In this document: piece after piece, positions 10,501 through 15,278 of the stretch
How positions within the stretch are numbered: position 1 is the stretch's first letter
Layout: each line of letters begins with the position of its first letter
Origin: an uncultured Christensenella sp.
GTDB taxonomy: Bacteria > Bacillota > Clostridia > Christensenellales > Borkfalkiaceae
NCBI GenBank assembly: GCA_910576655.1
Contig: CAJTJC010000023.1
Span: forward strand, 1-15,278
Direction of reading: 5' to 3'
Length of the DNA stretch: 15,278 nt
The notes under the pieces: generated by a model
What the model saw: only the letters and a program-made list of their open reading frames with translations
What the model was told of the DNA's origin: nothing
Database searches by the model: none
Translations under genes and position numbers: made by a program

Positions 10501-13500
10501 GTCGACTACCGCTTTGCAAAGCCCGACGGGACGTCCGTAACGGTTGCTGACGTTGCTGCTTCGAGCGGTCAGCCGTTCGTAATGACGGTTTACGTCAGAG
10601 ACGAATTCGCAAACGACATCAGTTTGGTTGCGGCGGCAGGCGAAAGTCTTTCGTACAGCTTTACTACGCTTACCGTAAGCGACAACGTCGCAGACCAGAT
10701 AATCGTAGAAAAGAAGCCCTACGTTATCGGCTACGAGGCTAACGGGGTATATCACGAGTTTACCTACGAAGAATGGCAGCAGATGATGCTTGACGACCCC
10801 GATTTCACGGTCGACAAGAAGGAGGACAGTGACGAATACGACTGGGTTAAGTATCTCGGACCCGACCCTTCGCTTGAAGGTTACGTTGCTCCTACGGGCG
10901 AAGAGCTTGCAAAGATTGCGGAATACAAATCGCAGGTGCGCGTAAACGTAACTTACGGCGGATTCCCGATTACCTTCAAGATTTACAGATGGGACGAATA
11001 CTATCATAACTATCTCGACGTATGGCAGGGCGGACTTGCGCAGAGCGTCGCAGGCGATTATTCCGTTTCTTATATGTTTAAGAAAAACTCGCTGGCGCCC
11101 CTTTGCTGGAGTGCGGAGGATACTTCTAACCCCGCCGACGGAATAGTGGACGTAGTAGACCGTTCACCCGTCACGCTCAGATACAGAATATCGTTTAAGA
11201 TGATTTCGCTTCCCAAATTCGAAAATCCTACCTATACGGGCAGTGAAATAGATATTCTTCAATATGCGTTCGGCGATGAAGCCAAGTACGATAAGTGGCT
11301 TGTCGATTACGGCGAATACTTCGACGTAATAGGCTCAACCGCTACTCTTTCGGGCGGATATACGCTGCAACTCAAAATCAAAGATATTTACCTCAACACA
11401 ATTCACTGGGATAACGGCACTGCAAAGGGTCAGCCCGGAACCTATACCGTAAAGTGGAAGATACTTCCCATTTACATCGTAATTCCCAAGGCAGGCGGCA
11501 AAAAGATTGTCTACGACGGAAGCTCGCATAGCGTATTCGAAACCTTCGAAGGCTATAACAACGGCACGCTCAGCGAAGAGCTTAAAGCCTTGATGCAGCT
11601 TGCACAGATTTCGGGTGACACCGCAGTCAACGCAGGCACTTACGAGGTCAGGTTCAAGCTTCCCGACAGCAACTATGCATGGATTTCCGACGTCGGCGCA
11701 GTCAGCGACGCAGACTTGCAGACCTTTGTATGGACTATCGAGCAGAAGCAGCTCGATATGAGCCAAATCGCTTGGAACTACGACGAAAAAGACCCGTTCC
11801 AGTACACAATCGAAAACGGAGAGGTTCAGGTTCATAAGCTCGAGCTTACGGGCTTGCCTGAAGAGCTTGAAGAACACATTACCTATTTAACCGACGGTGA
11901 TATAGGTAACGAGCGTTCGGCTATGGGTACTTACAAGACGGTAATTTACTTCTTCCAGAACGACGTCGACCACTCTAACTATAAGCTTATCAATCCCCCC
12001 GCAGAATTCCTTGACAAGTATAAGGACCCCGCGGGCAACGGATATGCGGCAATCGAATGGAACATCGTAGAACGCCGTTACGAGATACCCAAGGATACGG
12101 AAGTCGAATTTGACGGAACCGTCCGCGAAATTCTCGAGCTGTTCGGCTTCGAAGAGGGCTGGGATAATTACCTCGACGTTAAAATCGAGTTCAAGCCCCT
12201 CGGCGCAGGCGACGACGAGTACGTTTCCTATTCGGATATAGCAAACGACGACGAGCTGCTCGAATTCTCGATGTTCAAGGCGTTCTATCTCGGTAACTAC
12301 CGCGTTGAATTCTCTATCAAGGACGGACTTAATACCGTTTCGAATTGCGTAGTTTGGATTGACGGAGGCAATAAGCTTACGACCAAGCAGTCGGCTGTAC
12401 TCACTATCAACCCGCTCGAATTACTTATAGAAGGTTGGACGACGGACGCAAACGGAAACTACGTTATAGAATCCGAAGACTTCGACGGTCTTTCCGACGA
12501 AAGCAAGGATATCTTCGAGTATATTATCCGTGACGCGGCAACGGGCGAAATCGTCACTATGGACGACGTAGCTTCGCGCGGCGCAGGTATAAACTACACG
12601 GTAGAGTTCGCTATTAAAGAGGGCAACGATTACGCCGTTTCAAAGGGTATTGAAATTGTTTGCGCAAACGGAGTAAACAACCCGTACGAATTCGCAAATC
12701 TCAATTTCCCCGGCAATCCCACGCCTCAGACTAACGTAGTTTATTGGCTTCCTATACCTAAGCTGCTGCCTGTATCCAGCAACGTTTACGACGGCAACGA
12801 TAAGGTATACGAAATCGAAAACTGGTCCGATTACATTATCGGCGACACGTTTAAAGCCGATATGCTTGCAAACCACGGCGTAGACCTTTCAAACGTAACG
12901 AGCTTCCTCGTACCCGTAGGTAAGTACGCTTCTACCGTAGACGTAACGACGGGCAAAATCACCATCAAGACCGCGGGCGACTTCGAAATACTCGTAAGGC
13001 TTCTGCCCGACGTAAACCTTAGCTGGTACGACCCCGACGTTTATAGCTACGATGCGGCTACGAACACGCTGAAAGACGCGTCCTCCGCTCCCGTAACGGG
13101 TGCCGCGCTCGACGCATTAATCGACAGAAACGCCAAAAAGCTTGAAATTTCAATCGAAAAGGCAAGCGTGCCTCAGATTACTCCCGAACTGCTCGAAATT
13201 CTCGAATCTATGATTCCCGTGTTCGAGTATACCGGTAAAGAGTACGACCTGACTAAGCTTGACGAAACAAAGGCGTTGTTCAAGCAGCTTGAAAGCTACG
13301 GTTCGCTTATTTCCTTCGAAGGCTATAAAGGTACCGCTGCGGGCGACTATAAGCTGATTATTAAGCTTACCGACCCCAACAGCAGTTACTGGAACTTGCA
13401 GGAAAAGGAAACGGTAGTGGTTAACGACAAGGCGTACGTTGGCTACGACGCGGACTATGAAGTCAGATACGTACAGGTTGACGGCAAGTGGGTGGCTAAG

Positions 13501-14994
13501 TACGTCAAGGACGACGGCAAGGGCGGATTTATCGACTACAACAAGGGTGATTACACTCTTGAACTTGCGTTCAAGATGAACAAGGTTATCGACTCTTACG
13601 TCAGCGCTGACGGCTTACTTGACGAGAACGGTATGCCCGAGACGGCAAGTGGCGCCAAATACGTGGTTGACGCGGAAGGCAAGGCCGTAAGGTATTCGCT
13701 TATAGACGGCAAATACGTTGAAGACGTTGCCGGCGCGTTCCTTGCGAAATACAAGCTGAGGGCAGACGGCACCGTTATGGAAATGCCTGAAATAGAGGAC
13801 GGCAGAAACGTAATTGATACCGAAAAGACAGTCGTAAAAATTACGCGCGTCAAGACGAGTACCGACCCCTATGAAATCAAGTGGTCTATAGTCAGTTCGA
13901 CTTTGGCTGCGCCCACCTTAAACGAAAAGGTTACGCTCACCTATACGGGTAGCGAACAGTTTGCCGAAAAAGCTTTAACGGGCTTCCAGGGCATGTTTAT
14001 GGAAATCGTCGAGGGAGGAAGCGGAACAAACGTAGGCGAGTATACCGCGAAGATAAGAATCAAGGACGAAAACTACACCTGGCGCGACACCGAAGACGAG
14101 TTCGTTTACGTAACGTGGAAAATCGAAAAAGCTACGGTCGACCTCTCGAACGTCAGCTGGAAATTTACCGACGGCGAAAAGGACTACAAGGACGGCAAGG
14201 GCATGGTCTTCACTATGAAGGACGGCAAGCCGGTAGTTTACTGGGCAGAGCTTACTAACCTTCCCGAAGCATTGAAGGGGGCTATTAAGTACAAGACCAA
14301 TAACGTCGACGGCGCTTATGCCGGTGTAAATGCAGGTAAATACGTTACGTCGTTCAGAATCGACGACCCTAACGGTAATTTCAATCCTATCACTATTCCG
14401 TCGACTCTTACGGAAACGGTTACCTGGAATATCGAGCGCAGAATGCTTGAAATTCCTACGGCGGATGCTCCGCAAATGATATTCGACGACGAGGCTCACG
14501 ACTTGCTTGCAATGCTTAATTTGCAGGACGACTGGGCGGAATACTTCACCATTACGGTTATGTATGCTAAAAACTTCACCACGTTCGACGTGTACGAAGG
14601 ACATAACGGCAACCCTTACGAGGCTTACGGCGCAGGCGCTTACAGGTTTATATTCACGCTTAAATCGAGCATAAATACTAACCCCGATAACCCCAGCGTT
14701 GTATGGCTGAAGAGTAACGGCGAAACCGTTCCTCCCGTAGTGCCCGAAGAGCCAGAGGTTGAAGAAACCGAAGCTTTGGAAGAGGTTAAGGCTGTAAAGA
14801 CGGTCGAAAAGCCCGTCGCAGTCGTCGAAGAAGCTACGGCGCAAACCGAGGAGGTCGTTGAAACACCTGTAATAAGCAGAGCGGCAAAAGCCGAAAGCGT
14901 AAACTTCGAGTATGCGCAGCAGATCAGCGACAGGATTAAAAAGCTTACCATGGGCGCGCAGATACATCTGCAATCGTTCAAAAAATATTTGTAG
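1216..14994 (+). CDS. Giant multi-domain Ig-like/MBG-like repeat protein (4592 aa), probable cell-surface protein
   Basis: An uninterrupted frame runs from ATG 1216 to TAG 14992-14994. Domains by residue: 1-114 Tyr/Asn/Ser/Trp-rich N-terminal domain; 115 to about 2078, some 16 Ig-like repeats of about 110-150 residues; 2079-2398 irregular linker; 2399-4497 MBG-like modules marked by Y-D-G or Y-T-G, partly as a duplicated multi-module block; 4498-4592 Pro/Glu/Val tail. No catalytic motif was seen. Tandem Ig-like repeats of this size in Bacillota usually belong to adhesins or surface stalks, so that role is inferred from architecture. Oddities: no signal peptide; no good ribosome binding site (GGA at 1201-1203 is weak and far); an open frame continuing 21 codons upstream to TAG 1150-1152 without ATG, GTG or TTG; no LPxTG motif, membrane segment or S-layer homology domain at the C-terminus. 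The gene may therefore be 5' truncated. It ends 11 bp before a terminator. The coding call is certain; the function is not. Confidence 0.9.
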   Translation: MQYYMMPNNSGSNRINYGGYTYGNNCYQHLESIYWYGGSVANTGMWSSIIIDGDAPTGSMFCVTKGTTQRDINGYYGTRYSWYNFSNTVNTSSSTYLNRSANRWCYWIDIVRKDPPKPTLAAVDGGPSTDTKEAYFEGEPVTLAMTPDYGASMLVWSAATNSSFSSPDSSVTLKSRSQHGVESTVTNGFTPADIVIQSSAAGTHYIKLESVTGRWADGSRDPAIFKLIIKTKETTRPSMQGGTGVSANGKEKVVHYNGDYQTVTFINADKNLVSYVAPGMIEESWDEVGGVWTLVLKQKDRGKYTINLSISNPAGCVWSDTKTTESLQFTFQIKEMLIKKPVVTAWPSGTNMTHTSNTCEVDYDGTLKELKISPARQEQLIIIAAGLKYDFIDTDDDGIAETCVFQMQDSGTQTITIMPNEGYMWEDKTSTTISFTFKIKAVPIDFPTLKSDPFISGNQKTVTFEPTPGWFTELVIENCPKDAIAYVTAMDEVSWEAPSDINKDPEDIIDFDRSVLTLKASNANKYVITFGLTSTNYRWKNSGTSPPTFVLLINKCELEKPKINEPITPGGAIEGNTKTIYYNVDPTLGQPSTPEEDRFFKLFVGGLTGGRAGLDYDAGQVSIRYSKEGLREDWTDVGDTLASSIANLTLWGDKAGNYLINITPTDNYKWKDGTNDMITFKFVVTPVAHDTLQMFVSQTGSTSWVPVDRNGEADYTNERKEFRIGNEKIATEYFIGNDMAFALVENDDRETIRSFPDGFQLKVVNLGKDKDGRDITILEGYATNAGLYTIRLRLQDENYAWRDGSGIDVFYTFTIHAQSIGTPKILGGEGGGGQNYTPYESQNFVIAGYNGSKIQMVISVKNASSIITVIFDPDGNDVDPTSPNGKGIWQESWGSAGYEDGIDRLIVNSINVGNHKVRLKINDPNYRWDNNASHYEFRIVVDYAEVDDIVFSYSENDDEPAAVGSNNSMASKTFDVETTHRITVTRSTDDFANTPFDTQFTFEISYNKPNYEVKAFKYNADSLVLDFYDSNVYYINIYLTPNYRWKSMREVGAAMRMIFEVRPKTVAVPTIIDEGEKNDDGTPAASINPTLREKSITYDAKTSQSIAINFGVDYRAYVVDDTLTTSFLKRDTTVTTLDKKIRYTAKSAGTYVVALTLSDTNNYTWAGAITVYYTLKILPRSIGIPDAFYIDSKYINDVHEDYEDIKNGVNSTVITPDANDEYKTTHAYTGKLQYVYLFGYAVENSEVTITVSASDTTNSDGLGHNDVSVSGITRGHYVFARLVNEYTITVEFKLNAEFGTPNCHWSGVPVGSDILPRIFTLEIEKLGIDTPVLQPDPTKVFVNDEMEYHFTYDGLSYGPTLVIEKCLASTPVKFMGYTYNQARTKVSLDDVNGILSFSITGTAQVGTEYLLTVSLDDKNEYWNNPLNPTDKTDVNDKRIYIVIDKLGIKAPTILDEGEADATYAPDGLSKKFTYDTTPWPNAMTITDIVAGRLEFKTLDSSMSATIAANGDVVVGTSKADSGTYPIVFNLKDKTNLKWDGTADDSNDITFSLIIDPIRIAKPVLDHAAMAGLYNNADTVVLTDTELEVIYYKDSGNASKNQYIVIKNFVDDEDQMTYTIGSAKWDDEVIKYNSNTCLKGGSATVGTYTVTISPKPNVGWDDGTVGDIVFTLKIDKKGYTTPDIDDPGMRETPQNPTVIDQTRTVTYILNTEQDLLIKNVDNKIMKLAERSDGLDYIGVSGTDDNEYLFKAKNAGTYTVKFALLNPHNEYLDYDTTKLKDYVTYTFIINKLSLDIPVIDTDGDLLLKDETATNDTFTAVYDSGRHGALVLNVLGKDYMTYKAVNGMFDMETGSHKGQFYYGQQVATTMLTPDPNATYDTIANVFNQSVVDGNTIVTKVDGSFVSTTTHTSQQLKRENFILIHAAEPDTYELVFTLKDTDNVEWAGGTNSDKKVKLVIGKKKIPAPDYNGAFTQAYTGAPINFELKNVYGVKYNDVDGNPVNPAFEYEIVSITKDGSTANNKMAVTGLDTTTNVMTLTATEIGKYKVTVTISDTKYTEWTSTSSTTKEFTFTITKSSISPTITYVNPVLSDGSTPDAATLLNFTQGTFKWPKSSYVTAQITFPNLLKDGDKIAIDSTLGFEVYYVNNAAPGVKLSFKTLDPATEAADLFSANAPTTAGDYVSANDSHWTLQLTATGEYNLIYKFLLEPDTTHHKEDETLNKLVIPRGNYSLHVNQLATNNTYVVSSANSGFEVEPDRAPFDTQRIFDSIIWERYLLSDPDTVVQTYTLADIFGAGTTNSWSNMTAADAVKLPFLEDNDSYGFRVNLDAKGLQGPDATATPATSVKEALQRWEVKWDGTYGGKSVAKYAGAYSVSVTIKALDPDMYSFADTTYTFYYSISKVLYDLDGLVWDYIADGNNPFEYDGTAKTVKLSGALPEGLSIASYDVSGFDRNSQISAKYYADDPTDTAKNYYTSVVFASNNPNYEVPDVNDPTTYIDSGGAFKWTVVWGIKKAKITANWTSKMTGDGSATMSIPLLDAHGEKVDYTYYRDNGDADPLNWDIVTTFEHTGFTDYMVVATLKSNPSNPETDFANNYELTVSPGNGTAGPVANSLKFTLAPGAAITIELKIDEVAQLDGELDPLPSSNIFKYDGETTYSATATIVGIAAVSSLTDANLKLTYYSTSNKFRPIPAPSEPGHYLVKVQLVNIPPDDTNEYQLAQTEFYFDIEKGDFDEDDIYWRYTHTDKDGNVIVAKYDPTMGTGTWVIESFTDVDGNVDTTKQGLAISSFDYDGRTHTIELVSDDTNLVVTTKNRAQLDAGKYTQADKNAAIASFSFNGKLWNSPSIQSVMEWEIKKAIIQLSAMSWDYDAPYVYTISGGDEKKFSVTMDDVPDLIQTFVKYETYDISGDEAKRLDTHVLTKAGKYRTDFTCKDFLDDGNAAMLKNYEVDDKDLLTQSLEWEIEVREITVPVSNGSWTEFDGLAHDLMTSINVLPEWEEYLTVSIKADLGAGLVNYDGTDEFGNELFASHAGSYEFTFSIKEGINSDDQTNVRFAVATNALEDQKTTITINKAVMTVDDWNEHEEASTVVLSGNYVSNEFVDYRFAKPDGTSVTVADVAASSGQPFVMTVYVRDEFANDISLVAAAGESLSYSFTTLTVSDNVADQIIVEKKPYVIGYEANGVYHEFTYEEWQQMMLDDPDFTVDKKEDSDEYDWVKYLGPDPSLEGYVAPTGEELAKIAEYKSQVRVNVTYGGFPITFKIYRWDEYYHNYLDVWQGGLAQSVAGDYSVSYMFKKNSLAPLCWSAEDTSNPADGIVDVVDRSPVTLRYRISFKMISLPKFENPTYTGSEIDILQYAFGDEAKYDKWLVDYGEYFDVIGSTATLSGGYTLQLKIKDIYLNTIHWDNGTAKGQPGTYTVKWKILPIYIVIPKAGGKKIVYDGSSHSVFETFEGYNNGTLSEELKALMQLAQISGDTAVNAGTYEVRFKLPDSNYAWISDVGAVSDADLQTFVWTIEQKQLDMSQIAWNYDEKDPFQYTIENGEVQVHKLELTGLPEELEEHITYLTDGDIGNERSAMGTYKTVIYFFQNDVDHSNYKLINPPAEFLDKYKDPAGNGYAAIEWNIVERRYEIPKDTEVEFDGTVREILELFGFEEGWDNYLDVKIEFKPLGAGDDEYVSYSDIANDDELLEFSMFKAFYLGNYRVEFSIKDGLNTVSNCVVWIDGGNKLTTKQSAVLTINPLELLIEGWTTDANGNYVIESEDFDGLSDESKDIFEYIIRDAATGEIVTMDDVASRGAGINYTVEFAIKEGNDYAVSKGIEIVCANGVNNPYEFANLNFPGNPTPQTNVVYWLPIPKLLPVSSNVYDGNDKVYEIENWSDYIIGDTFKADMLANHGVDLSNVTSFLVPVGKYASTVDVTTGKITIKTAGDFEILVRLLPDVNLSWYDPDVYSYDAATNTLKDASSAPVTGAALDALIDRNAKKLEISIEKASVPQITPELLEILESMIPVFEYTGKEYDLTKLDETKALFKQLESYGSLISFEGYKGTAAGDYKLIIKLTDPNSSYWNLQEKETVVVNDKAYVGYDADYEVRYVQVDGKWVAKYVKDDGKGGFIDYNKGDYTLELAFKMNKVIDSYVSADGLLDENGMPETASGAKYVVDAEGKAVRYSLIDGKYVEDVAGAFLAKYKLRADGTVMEMPEIEDGRNVIDTEKTVVKITRVKTSTDPYEIKWSIVSSTLAAPTLNEKVTLTYTGSEQFAEKALTGFQGMFMEIVEGGSGTNVGEYTAKIRIKDENYTWRDTEDEFVYVTWKIEKATVDLSNVSWKFTDGEKDYKDGKGMVFTMKDGKPVVYWAELTNLPEALKGAIKYKTNNVDGAYAGVNAGKYVTSFRIDDPNGNFNPITIPSTLTETVTWNIERRMLEIPTADAPQMIFDDEAHDLLAMLNLQDDWAEYFTITVMYAKNFTTFDVYEGHNGNPYEAYGAGAYRFIFTLKSSINTNPDNPSVVWLKSNGETVPPVVPEEPEVEETEALEEVKAVKTVEKPVAVVEEATAQTEEVVETPVISRAAKAESVNFEYAQQISDRIKKLTMGAQIHLQSFKKYL
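1558..7450 (+). repeat. Array of about 16 divergent Ig-like protein repeats
   Basis: Each module ends with the same signature: G-[TKN]-Y followed by alternating hydrophobics, then D-x-N-Y-x-W-x-D-G, then F-T-F-x-I and an I-x-x-P hinge to the next module. Clear examples have the tryptophan at residues 539 (NYRW), 670 (NYKW), 801 (NYAW), 928 (NYRW), 1045 (NYRW), 1165 (NYTW), 1538 (NLKW), 1659 (VGW) and 1942 (NVEW), so spacing is about 117-131 residues where consecutive. Some module starts share further wording: PTIIDEGE (about 4423) and PTILDEGE (about 5569). Copies are divergent in sequence, so this is an old duplication rather than a recent DNA-level tandem repeat. Confidence 0.85.
7451..8410 (+). 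other. Irregular linker segment between the two repeat families
   Basis: Residues about 2079-2398 lack a clean N-Y-x-W signature. Only fragments of the pattern appear, such as GEYNLIYKFLLEP near 7800 and GAYSVSVTIKALDP near 8310. The segment may be two degenerate or differently folded Ig-like modules. It marks the change from Ig repeats with P hinges to modules that open with W-x-Y and Y-D-G motifs. Confidence 0.5.
9778..10410 (+). repeat. Higher-order block, copy 1 (modules A-B)
   Basis: Residues about 2855-3065. Module A runs from QLSAMSWDY through AGKYRTDF to EWEIEVREITVP; module B from EFDGLAHDLM through LPEWEEYLTV to GSYEFTFSIKEGIN. The same order and wording recur at 11752 and 14137. 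A third module (about 10411-10690, with VTVADVAASSG) follows and has a counterpart after copy 2. Confidence 0.75.
11752..12408 (+). repeat. Higher-order block, copy 2 (modules A-B)
   Basis: Residues about 3513-3731. Module A runs from LDMSQIAWNY through LTGLPEELEEHITY and GTYKTVIYF to EWNIVERRYEIP; module B from EFDGTVREIL through EGWDNYLDV to GNYRVEFSIKDGLN and CVVW. The module after it (about 12409-12720, with IVTMDDVASRG) matches the one after copy 1, so at least three modules were duplicated together. Confidence 0.78.
14137..14706 (+). repeat. Higher-order block, copy 3 (modules A-B, last before the tail)
   Basis: Residues about 4308-4497. Module A runs from VDLSNVSWKF through LTNLPEALKGAIKY and AGKYVTSF to TWNIERRMLEIP; module B from FDDEAHDLL through DDWAEYFTI to GAYRFIFTLKSSIN and VVW. 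The third module seen after copies 1 and 2 is absent; the Pro/Glu/Val tail follows directly. Confidence 0.78.
14707..14994 (+). other. C-terminal Pro/Glu/Val-rich tail of the giant protein
   Basis: After the last Ig-like module the sequence becomes low-complexity and acidic (PPVVPEEPEVEETEALEE, then more V/E/A/T), followed by a short tail with basic residues that ends DRIKKLTMGAQIHLQSFKKYL. Such Pro/Glu linkers normally space a surface domain from its anchor. Here no LPxTG motif, hydrophobic helix or other anchor follows before TAG 14992-14994. Scanning the other two frames near the end showed no hidden hydrophobic anchor. Confidence 0.7.
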
Positions 14995-15005
14995 TACTGA
15001 AAAAA

Positions 15006-15045
15006 AATTATGGCGTTGACGAAAGTCAACGCCATAATTAATTTT
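15006..15045. terminator. Bidirectional Rho-independent terminator between convergent genes
   Basis: A perfect 15-bp stem (15006-15020 with 15025-15039) encloses a GAAA tetraloop (15021-15024). The plus-strand transcript then runs into TTAATTTT. On the minus strand the hairpin is followed by a run of U from the A-tract at 15000-15007, an even better terminator. It starts 11 bp after the stop codon of the giant gene and serves the minus-strand sequence from the right as well. Confidence 0.9.
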
Positions 15046-15241
15046 GAAAATACAAAAAAAATTTTAAAATTTTTACCGCATAGTTGTAATAATAGCTCCA
15101 GCTTCCCCAGCCGTGTCCACCCAATGAATAGAAACCTGTTGTGCCAACCGTAGACGGTTTGGTGGTGGAAGTGCTAGTGCCCGCCCTGTACACACTCCAG
15201 TACCCGTTCGAGTACGGACGGTTGAACCCCATATAATACAC
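15038..15241 (-). pseudogene. Frame-disrupted C-terminal fragment of a Tyr/Gly/Ser-rich protein
   Basis: The minus-strand frame from GTG 15241 to TAA 15038-15040 encodes 67 residues that read like the end of a secreted beta-rich protein: YYMGFNRPYSNGYWSVYRAG, then a Thr/Ser-rich stretch, then GHGWGSWSYYYNYAVKIL. It has no ribosome binding site, and its frame is closed just upstream by TGA (15254-15256). It therefore looks like a downstream, out-of-frame piece of a gene entering from the right, not an independent gene. The frame that carries the upstream repeat copy (YNYAVKILKF at 15278-15249) instead stops at TAG 15174-15176. A small genuine gene with a GTG start is the less likely alternative. 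The stop lies within the terminator. Confidence 0.4.
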
Positions 15242-15278
15242 TCCGCAAAAATTTCAAAATTTTTACCGCATAGTTGTA
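15057..15278. repeat. Direct repeat of period 190 bp, second copy cut by window edge
   Basis: 15057-15088 and 15247-15278 are identical except for one base (15065 versus 15255), which gives 31 of 32 matches and 23 exact bases at the right end. On the minus strand both copies encode YNYAVKILKF, but the period of 190 is not a multiple of three, so the two copies lie in different frames. The repeat probably continues beyond the window. It may be a partial tandem duplication, a silent cassette, or a repeat at which an assembly was joined. Confidence 0.85.

Larger units (their letters stand above)
8411..14706 (+). repeat. MBG-like (YDG) module region with higher-order duplication
   Basis: Modules here begin with Y-D-G or Y-T-G followed by alternating hydrophobics: FEYDGTAKTVKL (8467), FDYDGRTHTIEL (9568), EFDGLAHDLM (10135), PTYTGSEIDIL (11230), IVYDGSSHSVF (11506), EFDGTVREIL (12106), VYDGNDKVYEI (12784), FEYTGKEYDL (13222), LTYTGSEQFAEK (13938). 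Most close with a W-x-I or W-x-I-E strand, such as EWEIK, VWTIEQ, EWNIV, TWKIEK and TWNIER. This resembles bacterial MBG/Ig-like domains; the family name is from memory of the motif, not from a search. Confidence 0.7.

Noticed and set aside
1558..14706. CRISPR array, DNA-level tandem repeats or an integron in the repeat region
   Set aside because: The repeats are conserved only as protein motifs at module lengths near 110-150 residues; no short exact direct repeats with uniform spacers were seen.
14640..15035. Minus-strand frame of 131 codons with a hydrophobic start
   Set aside because: Its ATG lies inside the terminator stem and the rest is antisense to the C-terminal modules and tail of the giant gene. 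The Ser/Thr/Val-rich translation is the complement of the Glu/Val tail codons.

Overview
The window is dominated by one giant plus-strand gene (1216-14994, 4592 codons). It encodes an acidic, beta-rich protein of roughly 500 kDa built from about 30 divergent Ig-like modules. It is flanked by two minus-strand secreted-protein-like sequences that both run off the window. No replication, metabolic, transposase, RNA or CRISPR genes are visible. A consensus sigma-A type promoter, Shine-Dalgarno sites, standard stop codons and the module type (including MBG-like YDG modules) point to an uncultured Bacillota/Clostridia-type bacterium, probably host-associated. This placement is inference; nothing here is a phylogenetic marker.

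Layout: (1) 1-801, minus strand, the first 267 codons of an exported protein with a degenerate EF-hand-like loop. (2) 802-1215, an AT-rich divergent intergenic region holding the promoter of the left gene (871-899), a small palindrome in its leader (834-856), and a striking perfect 30-bp inverted repeat with a 2-nt loop that merges into a run of nine G (1012-1078). (3) 1216-14994, the giant gene: a Tyr/Asn/Ser/Trp-rich N-terminal domain (1216-1557), an array of about 16 Ig-like repeats with a G-x-Y...N-Y-x-W signature (1558-7450), an irregular linker (7451-8410), a second half of MBG-like modules organised into a duplicated higher-order block (8411-14706), and a Pro/Glu/Val tail (14707-14994). 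(4) 15006-15045, a bidirectional terminator. (5) 15038-15278, minus strand, a frame-disrupted Tyr/Gly/Ser-rich tail with a direct repeat of period 190 bp cut by the window edge.

The giant protein looks like an extracellular adhesin or filament, yet as it stands it has no signal peptide, no convincing ribosome binding site and no recognisable C-terminal anchor. Its reading frame stays open for 21 start-less codons upstream of the ATG, and the large palindrome with the G9 tract lies just beyond. The most interesting hypothesis is that the 5' end has been remodelled (truncation, recombination, slippage or a mis-assembly), and that the out-of-frame repeated cassette at the right edge belongs to a similar set of exchangeable surface-domain ends. 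The sequence cannot settle this alone.
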